Positions 53,581 through 61,452 of a DNA stretch of 64,000 nucleotides are shown piece by piece (within the stretch, counting starts at the first letter, position 1; every line of letters starts with the position of its first letter). The position numbers and the translations under genes were made by a program. Source of the stretch: Deltaproteobacteria bacterium (GTDB lineage Bacteria > Desulfobacterota > Binatia > Binatales > Binataceae); NCBI GenBank assembly GCA_021831785.1, contig JAKBMB010000024.1, positions 1 through 64,000 on the forward strand, given 5' to 3'. A model generated the notes under the pieces. It did not search any database, was not told where the DNA came from, and saw only the letters and a list, made by a program, of their open reading frames with translations.

Positions 53581-53968
53581 AAGCAGACCGCGTCGGCGCG
53601 GCCGCATCGAGATCATCCCGATGATCGACGTGATGTTCTTTTTGCTGGCGAGCTTCATGCTCGCTTCGCTCTCGATGCAGGCGCTCAATTCGCTGCCGGT
53701 AAATTTGCCTCGCGGCGAGGCAGCCGCAATGGATCGTAAGGACTCCGTCACCCTCACGGTAACCAAAGACAGCCAGATTTTTCTCGACAAGACGCCCGCG
53801 ACCTTGGCTACCATCTCGACGCTGCTCAGGACGATGCTGCGCGGGCCGGACTCGAGCGTCGTGGTCGCCGCGGACAGTGCGGCTCCCGAGGGGCTCGTGG
53901 TTGAGGCTCTGCTCGAAGCCCGGCGCGCCGGCGTCGCGCATTTTTTGCTCGCCGTCCAGCATGACTGA
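53567..53968 (+). CDS. exbD: ExbD/TolR-type subunit
   Basis: A 133-residue protein with one membrane helix in IEIIPMIDVMFFLLASFMLA; the aspartate of PMIDVMF is the proton-carrying residue of the family. The periplasmic part (SVTLTVTKDSQIFLDKTPAT) fits ExbD. ATG 53567 lies inside exbB (14-base overlap), and the stop overlaps the tonB start. Confidence 0.92.
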   Translation: MKLHRSRPRRRGRIEIIPMIDVMFFLLASFMLASLSMQALNSLPVNLPRGEAAAMDRKDSVTLTVTKDSQIFLDKTPATLATISTLLRTMLRGPDSSVVVAADSAAPEGLVVEALLEARRAGVAHFLLAVQHD

Positions 53969-54863
53969 GCGAGGTCCAGTAATTGGTCCCTCGATGGCGC
54001 TGGACCAACCCTGGCGGCGCCTGCCGTGGCTGATTCCGATCGCGCTGTTGCTATGGACCCTGGTGCTCGTAGCCTTCGCGCATATCTTGAGCCAACGGCT
54101 TGAAGCACCAACCCCGGCGCCAATCGAGGTCGGGCTGCTCATCGGCGGCGGCTCCCTCGGCGGCGGAGCGCTTGGCGCCGGTGCCTCGGCGCCGGCCGTT
54201 AGCGCAACGCCCGTCGCGGCCTCTCCCGTTGCAAAGCCCAAGCCGCCCACGGCGGATAAGCCGCGCGAAGAAATCACACCCCCTCCGGCGGCCACCCCCG
54301 TGGCTAAGGAGACCCCGGCCAAAGCGCTGGCCAAGCCTAAACCCGAGCCAGCCATAAAGCCCGTCCATCACACCGTCGCGCGAGCCAAAAAGTTAAGACC
54401 GCCGCCCACGGCGGCGCGCCGCGTGGCGAAAGCTACTGCGCCCTCCCCACCGCGAGCGCCGAGCAAGTCGAACGCGCCGCCGGCGCCCGTTGGACTGGCC
54501 GCCAAGACCGGTACTACAAACGCCCTTCCAAACGGCGCCGGCGCACCAGGGGCAGGTGGCCCGGCCGCCGGCGCCGGCGGCGCTATCGGTTCGGCCAGCG
54601 GTGGCGCGCAAGCGATTTATGCGCCGATGCCGACGATACCGGACGACTTGCGCGCCGACGTGTTCCACGCCGAGGCGATAGCGCGCTTTGAGGTCCTGCC
54701 CGACGGCACAGCTCAGGTCGTACTGGTAAGGCCGACACCGAACCCCAGACTTAACTATTTGCTGCTCGAAGCGCTTAAGCAGTGGCGATTTTTCCCCGCG
54801 GTGCGAGAGGGCAAGGCGGTGGCCTCGGTGGTCGAGATTCGCATTCCTATCGCGATTGAATGA
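53961..54863 (+). CDS. tonB: TonB-like energy transducer
   Basis: A 300-residue protein. A single N-terminal helix (LPWLIPIALLLWTLVLVAFA, about residues 20-40) anchors it. A long Pro/Ala/Lys-rich periplasm-spanning segment (residues ~90-215, with KPKPPTADKP and PPPTAARR) follows, then a C-terminal TonB domain with ARFEVLPDGTAQVVLVRPTP and LLLEALKQWRFFPAVREGKA. It couples ExbBD to outer-membrane receptors; none is encoded in this window. Start overlaps exbD. Confidence 0.9.
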   Translation: MTERGPVIGPSMALDQPWRRLPWLIPIALLLWTLVLVAFAHILSQRLEAPTPAPIEVGLLIGGGSLGGGALGAGASAPAVSATPVAASPVAKPKPPTADKPREEITPPPAATPVAKETPAKALAKPKPEPAIKPVHHTVARAKKLRPPPTAARRVAKATAPSPPRAPSKSNAPPAPVGLAAKTGTTNALPNGAGAPGAGGPAAGAGGAIGSASGGAQAIYAPMPTIPDDLRADVFHAEAIARFEVLPDGTAQVVLVRPTPNPRLNYLLLEALKQWRFFPAVREGKAVASVVEIRIPIAIE

Positions 54864-55060
54864 CCGGCGAGCTCTATCCGCGACGCCACGAGCCGAAGGC
54901 CAAGCCGTGATGGATACGGCCAAGCCAAGGATTGCATAACGCCCCAGCGCGAAGCGCGGGGGCGAAGCGCGACCGGCAGGCTTCTCTACCTGTCGCTCAT
55001 CTGAGGGTTGAACGAAGAGCGCTGCGGGCTTTTTCGGGCGTTGTCGAGGTTAAACAAGCC

Positions 55061-57109
55061 ATGCTTTTGCGCGAAATGAGCCGGCGGCGCCTCGGCCTGC
55101 GGTCGAGGCGCGTTCTGGCGGCCGCGACCGTATCGGCGATCGTGCTGATGAAATGCGACTTCGGCTTCGGGGCACAGGCGCAGCCCGGGCCAAGCTCGCG
55201 GGCTCCTGAGCTTTTTGTGCGGGAGCCGACAAACTTCGGCCGCCAAACCTTCGAGCGCGCGTGGGAAACTTTCGCCGCCCTGCCCACGGAGCTTGGCAGC
55301 ATCGCGGCGCTGATCCTAGGGCAATTGCGAAATCTCGATGCCGGCGCCTGGGTGCTTCTCATCCTTTTGGCTTCGGCTCTCGGCTCCGGCCTGTTGAACC
55401 GGCAAAAGTTCCGCGACCAGCTTGAACAGGGGATCTCCGCGCTGGGCCGCGATTTGCCGGCGCCGCTCGGTCGATGGTTTTCCGCCGTCGTGCGCGTCGT
55501 TGGCGCGACCTCGCTACCGTTCTTCGTCTGGGCGTGGTGGCTATTTTTGGTCACGCTGACCGGCTATGACATTCCGCTTTTTTTGGTCGTCGAGCGCGCC
55601 CTTCTGGTCTGGACGATTTACGTGCTCACCGTCGACGCCGTGCGGGAGGTGATGCTCGGGCTCGTGTTTGAGCTTCCGCGCGAGTATGCCACGTATGTGC
55701 TGCGGGTGGCTCGATGGCTGCTGGCGTACGTCGTGTTGCTCTCGGTCGCGCTGGATACCGCGGTCGAGCTTGGGGCGGCAAAGGACGTGGTGGCGCTGTG
55801 CCGGGCCTCGTTCGATCTTTCGCTGATCATCTTCCTCGCCTACTTCTTCGCCCATCGCGCGGTAGTGATGAAGCTTGTGCCCGACGTTCCGAACCCGCTT
55901 TATCGGAAATTTGTGGGCACGGTGGAGCGGCTTTATCCGATAGTTTTCGGCTTCACCCTGGGAACGGCGCTGCTGCAGTGGGCGGGATTCAGCCGGTTGG
56001 CCCATTTTCTGTGGCTCAGGACGTGGGTCATGGCCGGCCTTTTCGTGGCCGCGATTGTGTTTCACCACGCGCTCAGGGTGATGCTGCACGGCTGGCTCGT
56101 GCGGCGCGCGCCGCAATCGGAGGAGGCGGCGAATTTTTACCGCTCGGCCGAGCAGCTTCTGGAGTACGTGGGGCTGATAGTCTTGTTCGCGGTGGCGCTG
56201 TCGGTGGTGGGCATCGGGGGGCCCTTGATGCGGCTATTGGCGACATCTTGGTTTACCGTCGGCGGCGAGGCGGTTTCGCCGCAGACGGTTCTTGAAGCGC
56301 TGGCTATCTTGCTTGGGTTTTTCCTCTCGGCGCGCTTGGTGCGCGACTACCTTGAGTTTCGGGTTTACGGCGCGCTCAACGTCGACCCCGGAGTCTCGCA
56401 CGCGATCAACACGGTGATCATCTACGTAATGGTCATCGTAGGCGTGCTCGAAGCCTGCGAGACCGTGGGGTTGAGTCTCGGAACTCTGCGCCTGTTCGCC
56501 GGCGCCCTCGGCATCGGCATCGGCTTCGGCCTTCAGTCCATCGCGCATAATTTGGTCGGCGGATTGATCCTCATCTTCAGCCGCTCGCTGAGGAGGGGCG
56601 ACTGGATCACCACCGGCGACACCCTCGGCATGGTTCAAGAGGTGGGGATTAGGGCCACCCGCCTGCGCACATGGGACAATATCGAGCACTTGATCCCGAA
56701 CGCGCGGTTCATCTCGGGCGAGGTGGTGAACTGGACGCGGTCGAATCCGTACGCTCGCTTGCACGTCGGGGTCGGCGTCGCCTACGGCGCCGAGCCGGAG
56801 AAGGTCAGGCGGATTCTGCAGGCCGTCGCCGAAGCCGCGCCCAACGTCGAGCGTTCTCCGGCGCCGGAGGTCTGGTTCGTAGGTTTCGGCGAGAGCAGCA
56901 TCAACTTCGAGCTCCTGGTCTGGTTCAACGTTAAGTTGATGGAGCGGCGCAGAGTAGAGAGCGACCTTCGCTTCAAAATTTTCGGCGCCTTAAAGGACGC
57001 CGGTATCGAGATTCCCTTTCCGCAGCGCGACCTCCATATTCGTTCCGCCGACGGCCTGAGCCCGCCGGGGTCTCGGGAAGACCGCCGCTTGCGCGCCGGG
57101 ACCGGCTAG
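55061..57109 (+). CDS. Large mechanosensitive ion channel (MscS superfamily)
   Basis: A 682-residue multi-pass protein. The start at 55061 gives a plausible signal peptide (VLAAATVSAIVLMKCDFGFG); an earlier in-frame start at 54932 would add 43 polar residues. About nine or ten helices precede the MscS core LRLFAGALGIGIGFGLQSIA, then HNLVGGLILIFSRSLRRGDW and VVNWTRSNPYARLHVGVGVA in the beta domain. The N-terminal region resembles the KefA/YbiO-type larger channels. It probably protects against osmotic downshock. Confidence 0.9.
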   Translation: MLLREMSRRRLGLRSRRVLAAATVSAIVLMKCDFGFGAQAQPGPSSRAPELFVREPTNFGRQTFERAWETFAALPTELGSIAALILGQLRNLDAGAWVLLILLASALGSGLLNRQKFRDQLEQGISALGRDLPAPLGRWFSAVVRVVGATSLPFFVWAWWLFLVTLTGYDIPLFLVVERALLVWTIYVLTVDAVREVMLGLVFELPREYATYVLRVARWLLAYVVLLSVALDTAVELGAAKDVVALCRASFDLSLIIFLAYFFAHRAVVMKLVPDVPNPLYRKFVGTVERLYPIVFGFTLGTALLQWAGFSRLAHFLWLRTWVMAGLFVAAIVFHHALRVMLHGWLVRRAPQSEEAANFYRSAEQLLEYVGLIVLFAVALSVVGIGGPLMRLLATSWFTVGGEAVSPQTVLEALAILLGFFLSARLVRDYLEFRVYGALNVDPGVSHAINTVIIYVMVIVGVLEACETVGLSLGTLRLFAGALGIGIGFGLQSIAHNLVGGLILIFSRSLRRGDWITTGDTLGMVQEVGIRATRLRTWDNIEHLIPNARFISGEVVNWTRSNPYARLHVGVGVAYGAEPEKVRRILQAVAEAAPNVERSPAPEVWFVGFGESSINFELLVWFNVKLMERRRVESDLRFKIFGALKDAGIEIPFPQRDLHIRSADGLSPPGSREDRRLRAGTG

Positions 57110-57376
57110 GCCAGCGCGCGCGGTCGCCGCGCAAAGCTCGTTCGCGTCTGACGCGCGTGCGACAACGGCGACGGGCGCCAACCAAGCAGCGCGCCGGGCG
57201 CCGAGGCGATTGGCTCACGGGCGCGCCCGCGGCGAGATCGGCCGAAGGCGAGCGCGCGCCGCGCCTTTCTTTTGCGACCGGATTCAACTATTAAGGCATT
57301 AACGGTCCTGCGCGATCATAAACCAGCCCGGGCATCGAAAAGGCCGGCGCGAAAAATCGGAGGAGAAGATTAACTG

Positions 57377-58573
57377 ATGGACTTTGCCCTGTCGCCGAAA
57401 GTCGAGGAATTGAAGGCGCGGGTCGTCGCCTTCATGAACGAGCACGTTTACGCGGCGGAACCGACCGCCGCCGAGCAGGCCCACGCCTCCGATGAGGTGG
57501 GCGCGGACCCGCCGATTGTGCTCGAGCTGCGAAAGAAAGCCAAAGCTCAGGGGCTCTGGAATCTGTTCTTGCCCGATCGGACCCACGGCATGGGACTCAA
57601 GAACTGGGAATACGCGCCGCTATGCGAGGTGATGGGGCGCAGCCCGATCGGGGCTCGGGTTTTCAACTGCAACGCGCCCGATACCGGCAACATGGAAATC
57701 CTCGCCGAGTTCGGCAGCGAAGAGCAAACGGAGCGATGGCTTAAGCCGGCGCTGGAGGGGCGAGTCAGAAGCTGCTTTTCGATGACCGAGCCCGAGACCG
57801 CCGGGTCCGACCCGACTCAACTGCGCACGCGCGCCGTGCGCGACGGCGACTACTACGTGATCAACGGGCACAAGTGGTTCACCTCAGGCGCTCTCGGCGC
57901 CGCCTTCGCGATCGTGATGGCGGTGACCGACCCCGAGGCCGAACCCCATCGGCGCGCCAGCCAGATTGTCGTGCCGCTCGACACCCCCGGCCTGCGCATC
58001 GTGCGGCCGGTCTCGGTGATGGGCGGGGTTCACGGCGGGGGCCACTGCGAGTTGCGCTACGAGGACTGCCGCGTGCCGCTCACTAATTTGCTCGGCAAAG
58101 AGGGCAGCGGCTTCGCCATCGCGCAGGCGCGCCTGGGGCCCGGCCGAATCCATCACTGCATGCGCATGATCGGCGTCGCCGAGCGCGCGCTCGAATTGAC
58201 GTGCAAGCGGGCCAACACGCGCTGGACCCACGGCAGCTACCTCGCCGACAAGGCCAACATACAGGAATGGATCGCTGACTCGCGCATCGAGATCGACGCG
58301 GCGCGCCTGATGGTAATGCACGCGGCGTGGAAAATGGACACCGCCGGGAAAAAAGAAGCGCGCCAGGAAATCTCGATGATCAAGGTCCTGGCGGCGAACA
58401 TGGTGATGCGGGTGCTCGACCGCGCGATTCAGGTGCACGGCGCGCTCGGCGTGACTGACGATACGCCGATCGCATTCTTCTGGCGCGAGAACCGCGGGCT
58501 GCGCCTCGCCGACGGGCCTGATGAAGTTCACCGCATGACGATCGCCAGGCGCGAGCTGCGCAAGTGGAAATGA
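57377..58573 (+). CDS. Acyl-CoA dehydrogenase
   Basis: A 398-residue FAD-dependent dehydrogenase. FSMTEPETAGSDPTQL is the flavin/substrate motif, INGHKWFTSGALGAAFAIVM follows, and IQVHGALGVTDDTPIAFFWR is the C-terminal signature. The pattern is that of the ACAD10/11-related and long-chain branch often encoded next to APH-like phosphotransferases. Here that gene is 2.9 kb away at 61449. The acyl substrate is not predictable. Confidence 0.93.
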   Translation: MDFALSPKVEELKARVVAFMNEHVYAAEPTAAEQAHASDEVGADPPIVLELRKKAKAQGLWNLFLPDRTHGMGLKNWEYAPLCEVMGRSPIGARVFNCNAPDTGNMEILAEFGSEEQTERWLKPALEGRVRSCFSMTEPETAGSDPTQLRTRAVRDGDYYVINGHKWFTSGALGAAFAIVMAVTDPEAEPHRRASQIVVPLDTPGLRIVRPVSVMGGVHGGGHCELRYEDCRVPLTNLLGKEGSGFAIAQARLGPGRIHHCMRMIGVAERALELTCKRANTRWTHGSYLADKANIQEWIADSRIEIDAARLMVMHAAWKMDTAGKKEARQEISMIKVLAANMVMRVLDRAIQVHGALGVTDDTPIAFFWRENRGLRLADGPDEVHRMTIARRELRKWK

Positions 58574-58664
58574 CAAGCCCCGGCCGGCGGGCGCGACGGC
58601 GCTCTAGGCCCCGTCACAGAGCAGCTGCAAGTAAAGGTGGATACTCTTTACGGGGTGACGGAAA

Positions 58665-59123
58665 ATGGCCTTATTCGGCAAGCAGCTAACCGTGAGCGCT
58701 CCCACTTCAGTTGTCAAAGCCGCCGTGACCAGTGTCGCAGGTGGTGCGCGACAACCTCCACCAAAGGGCGAGATCAATCTCGACAACATACTCAAGCTCA
58801 TCCCCGGAGAAGTCGTGCCCATTTTTATCACCGGTGTCGGGATTGCCGTACCTGCGGTTCACCATTGGCGTGGAATTGTGTTTTGGGTTTGCTTCTTCTT
58901 ATGCGGTTGGCTACGCGCGACCGCTAGCAAACCGGCTGCCGCGACCCGGCTTTTCTCAGGTGTGAACTGGAGGTTGGTCTTTGTATCTCTTGTGGCGTTT
59001 TTTCTTTGGGCGCACGCCGTGAGTACTCCCGCACCAGTGCTGGCCTTGCTCCCGGCTCCTGCTTGGGGCTTCTTCGCTATGATTTTCGGAGTGTTTGCAC
59101 CTACGCTCGTACCTGCTGCCTAA
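58665..59123 (+). CDS. Small four-helix membrane protein, unknown
   Basis: A 152-residue protein with a soluble ~35-residue start, then the stretch INLDNILKLIPGEVVPIFIT, and about four membrane helices (for example WRGIVFWVCFFLCGWL and LVFVSLVAFFLWAHAV). The (Y/L)IPGE motif before the first helix recurs in a family of short unannotated membrane proteins I cannot name. GC content is lower than in the adjoining acyl-CoA dehydrogenase. It begins the accessory block. Confidence 0.55.
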   Translation: MALFGKQLTVSAPTSVVKAAVTSVAGGARQPPPKGEINLDNILKLIPGEVVPIFITGVGIAVPAVHHWRGIVFWVCFFLCGWLRATASKPAAATRLFSGVNWRLVFVSLVAFFLWAHAVSTPAPVLALLPAPAWGFFAMIFGVFAPTLVPAA

Positions 59124-59194
59124 CCGAAGACTCTTCAGCCGGACGTGCTAGCCAGCGGCGTTTCAGGAGCAATTGATAAAGCCTTGGAACGACT

Positions 59195-59326
59195 ATGCAT
59201 CGCGAGCTGGCGGTCGTTTACACCATTCGCGCTGAGCGCCACAGGATTATATCGGCGAGGAGAGCACATAGCCGTGAGCGCAAAGCGTATCGTGAGGCGT
59301 ACCCCAAGCAGCCGCCGACGCGGTAA
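59195..59326 (+). pseudogene. BrnT-type toxin, C-terminal remnant
   Basis: The frame encodes MHRELAVVYTIRAERHRIIS then ARRAHSRERKAYREAYPKQP, the second half of BrnT RNase toxins (VVVYTxRxxxxRIISARxAxxxER). A stop codon lies four codons upstream of this piece and the first half of BrnT is absent, so no toxin is made. It overlaps the intact antitoxin gene, as in normal brnTA loci. Confidence 0.7.
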
Positions 59327-59585
59327 AACCGATTGGACGCGGGTCGACGCCATGAGCGACCGTGAGATCGAGCACGCCGCTAAGGCCGACCCGGACGCGG
59401 CGCCGATCCTCGATAAGGAGTGGTTTCGGAGCGCCAAGCTGGTCCTGCCGGAACGCAAGGTGCCGATCTCGCTGCGGATGGATCGGGAGGTGGTGGAATG
59501 GTTCAAGGCCCACGGCCAACGATATCAGTCGCGGATGAACGCGGTACTGAAGGCGTATGTGCAGGCGCACAGGAAGACGGGATGA
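59274..59585 (+). CDS. brnA: BrnA-type antitoxin
   Basis: A 103-residue antitoxin starting at GTG (VSAKRIVRRTP), with AGGAG about 13 bases upstream. MSDREIEHAAKADPDAAPIL and the C-terminal ribbon-helix-helix region VPISLRMDREVVEWFKAHGQ then YQSRMNAVLKAYV match BrnA. It remains intact although its toxin gene is truncated, so it is an orphan antitoxin and may still bind DNA. The stop overlaps the next start (ATGA). Confidence 0.8.
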   Translation: MSAKRIVRRTPSSRRRGKTDWTRVDAMSDREIEHAAKADPDAAPILDKEWFRSAKLVLPERKVPISLRMDREVVEWFKAHGQRYQSRMNAVLKAYVQAHRKTG

Positions 59586-60118
59586 AAGCGTGCTTTATGG
59601 CGCCCTGCGATTGCTGTCATAACGAGAATCTCGATGCGGGAGACCTCGACATCACTGCCGGCTGGGGGCATTTCGGCAACGGCGGCGCCGTGATGCCTGG
59701 CAAAGGGAGGGTCTTCCAGCGTGATTACACGGCCAAGGAACGAGAGGCCGTTGCCGAGGATGCCGTAGCGCTTGGACTCTCGGCCGAGCAGACCCTGAAT
59801 CTCTTGGGCGTCCGCACGCTCGACGTGTACCTGAACAATATCGCGTACTGGAAGAACATCCCGACGCGCATCTGGGAGTATACGATCGGCGGCTACCAGC
59901 TGATCAAGAAATGGCTCAGCTACCGCGAGCGCGGGATTCTCGGCCGCGGCCTGACGACTGACGAGATCCACGCGGTCACCCAAATCGCGCGGCGCATCGC
60001 GGCAATTCTTCTCCTCGAAGCCAAGCTCGACGCCAACTACGAGGCGATCCGGCGAGCGACTTACCGATGGCCAGGCGCTCCGCAACGACTCACCGTGAAG
60101 GAGGCAATTAACGTGTGA
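59582..60118 (+). pseudogene. Type ISP restriction-modification enzyme, C-terminal fragment
   Basis: A 178-residue open frame. After ~22 unrelated residues it matches the C-terminal specificity-domain end of LlaBIII-like type ISP enzymes: ITAGWGHFGNGGAVMPGKGR, VYLNNIAYWKNIPTRIWEYT, IGGYQLIKKWLSYRERGILG and ARRIAAILLLEAKLDANY. Full enzymes have roughly 1,500 residues with nuclease, helicase and methylase domains, all missing. The ATG overlaps the brnA stop, so the piece may still be translated. Confidence 0.8.
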
Positions 60119-60469
60119 AGCTCGAAGGGTATTGATGGGCAAGGCGATTACGCCGGACTTTCGGGCAGCACCTCGCGGACTTTCCGACTTTCTGGAAGCA
60201 ACTACTTTCTCATTGGGCAGAAGCAGCCAGGGGCGGGACCACCACCGGAGTTTTATTGTTCATAATTACGCAATTGTTCGGCCTTTCCCGCGCTTGGCTG
60301 CTCTCTGTTTTCTTCGTGATGTTCATCATCGCCGCACATGCGTTGATTGCGCTGACTCGGGCGCGCGGATGGCAGGGTGCGGCGTGGTCTAAGCCGGCCT
60401 TGCGGTCTATACTCAGGACGAGGATTTCGGGTCCATTCCGAAGGTGCGCGTACATAGGGTATGAGGTAG
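60119..60469. other. Gap between the restriction fragment and the RAYT locus
   Basis: About 350 bases. An open frame from 60256 has a hydrophobic start (FIITQLFGLSRAWLLSVFFV then MFIIAAHALIALT), possibly a membrane-protein piece, but it runs into the RAYT leader and is not convincing. Confidence 0.4.
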
Positions 60470-60487
60470 CACAGGCTTTAGCCTGTG
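60470..60487 (+). repeat. REP-type hairpin left of the RAYT gene
   Basis: CACAGGCTTTAGCCTGTG is an imperfect palindrome; its exact reverse complement is at 60979-60996. GTAGCA precedes it, similar to GTGGCA at the other copy. The hairpins at 27.9 and 32.0 kb share its GGCTTTAGCC-type core. Confidence 0.7.
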
Positions 60488-60507
60488 TCCTGCGGACAGA
60501 GAACCTC

Positions 60508-61061
60508 ATGAGTCAAGGAAAACCTTCGGACGCGGACCTCCAAGACTTCCAACCAATCGACCCTGGAAGTCTGAAGATCTGCTCTTCACGCGCCGCAACC
60601 TACCACACCTCGAAGTACCTGGAGCTACGTACTTCGTAACCTTTGGCTGTTGTTCGAAGATCGTGCTTGCGTCCAAGGCGCGCGCTCTCGTGATGGCCGT
60701 CATTCAAGCCTGCGACCGAAAAAGCATCGAACTGGACGCTGCCGTCGTAATGCCTGATCACGCGCACGCCATCTTCAGGCCCAGCGGCAGCTACAAGCTG
60801 AGCCAGGTCCTTCAGCGGATTAAGGGCCGATCCGCTCGACAGGTCAACCAGGTCTTCAAAAGGATCAGCGCGTTCTGGATCGACGAAAGTTTCGATCACA
60901 TCATAAGAAATGAGGCGGAGTTGCAGGAGAAAATCGAATACATCCGACAGAATCCGGTGAACGCCGGGCTTATAAACCCACAGGCTAAAGCCTGTGCCAC
61001 TAGCTACAGGTGGCTGTATGTGAGGAGCTCCGCAGGGCTCGAGCCCAATCCCAATGGCTGA
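60508..61061 (+). pseudogene. RAYT (REP-associated Y1 transposase), probably frameshifted
   Basis: The frame ending at 61061 encodes LLFTRRNLPHLEVPGATYFV, then VVMPDHAHAIF with the HUH histidine pair, and FDHIIRNEAELQEKIEYIRQ, where the catalytic tyrosine lies in EYIRQNPVNAGL. That frame has no ATG; its first good start is GTG 60663, inside the conserved domain. An ATG at 60508 (MSQGKPSDADLQDFQPIDP) is in another frame and would join with a one-base shift near 60562. REP hairpins flank the gene in opposite orientations, the right one lying within the 3' coding end. Confidence 0.75.
60979..60996 (-). repeat. REP-type hairpin right of/within the RAYT 3' end
   Basis: CACAGGCTAAAGCCTGTG is the exact reverse complement of 60470-60487, giving head-to-head flanking copies about 490 bases apart, the usual layout of a RAYT locus. 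Confidence 0.7.
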
Positions 61062-61452
61062 CTACGAAGTTCCGAAGCCGATTATTAATGCGCCGTTCGA
61101 GGAGGTGGCTTGGCACCGGCATATCGAGGAGGGGCAAGTAGCCCGAGAAACGTCCTGGACAGTGCGCAGCGGTTATTTCTACCGTGACCCTAAAGCTCCG
61201 CCGGGGGCGGTGGCGCGTCGGCGCGGCGTTTGGGGCTTCGATGCGGGCGCGGCGGGCGAGTATAATCGGAGCCGGAGACCGATTCCGCGCCAGCCTAAGC
61301 GCGAGGTGGCGGGCGCGGGCGCGATGAACGCCGCCAGCGCGCTCCACATGTCGATCTTCGGCCTTACGCTGGTAATCCCGCACGGCAGCGAAGAGCTGAC
61401 GCGGCGCAACCTGGACGCGGCGTGCAACCGACGCGCAGATTATTGCCGATGA
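61054..61452 (+). pseudogene. Probable N-terminal fragment of a BPTD_3080-like restriction endonuclease
   Basis: The 132-residue frame starts MADYEVPKPIINAPFEEVAW then HRHIEEG and SGYFYRDP. This resembles the opening of large DEAD/DEAH restriction enzymes of the BPTD_3080/type III kind (YEVPxPIxNxPFEEPxxHWxIxEG). The second half (from about residue 60) does not match and may be out of frame. It runs into the start of the APH-like gene at 61449. Confidence 0.5.

Noticed and set aside
60256-60639. An open frame with a hydrophobic start upstream of the RAYT locus
   Set aside because: It continues out of frame through the REP hairpin and the RAYT start; at best it is a fragment.
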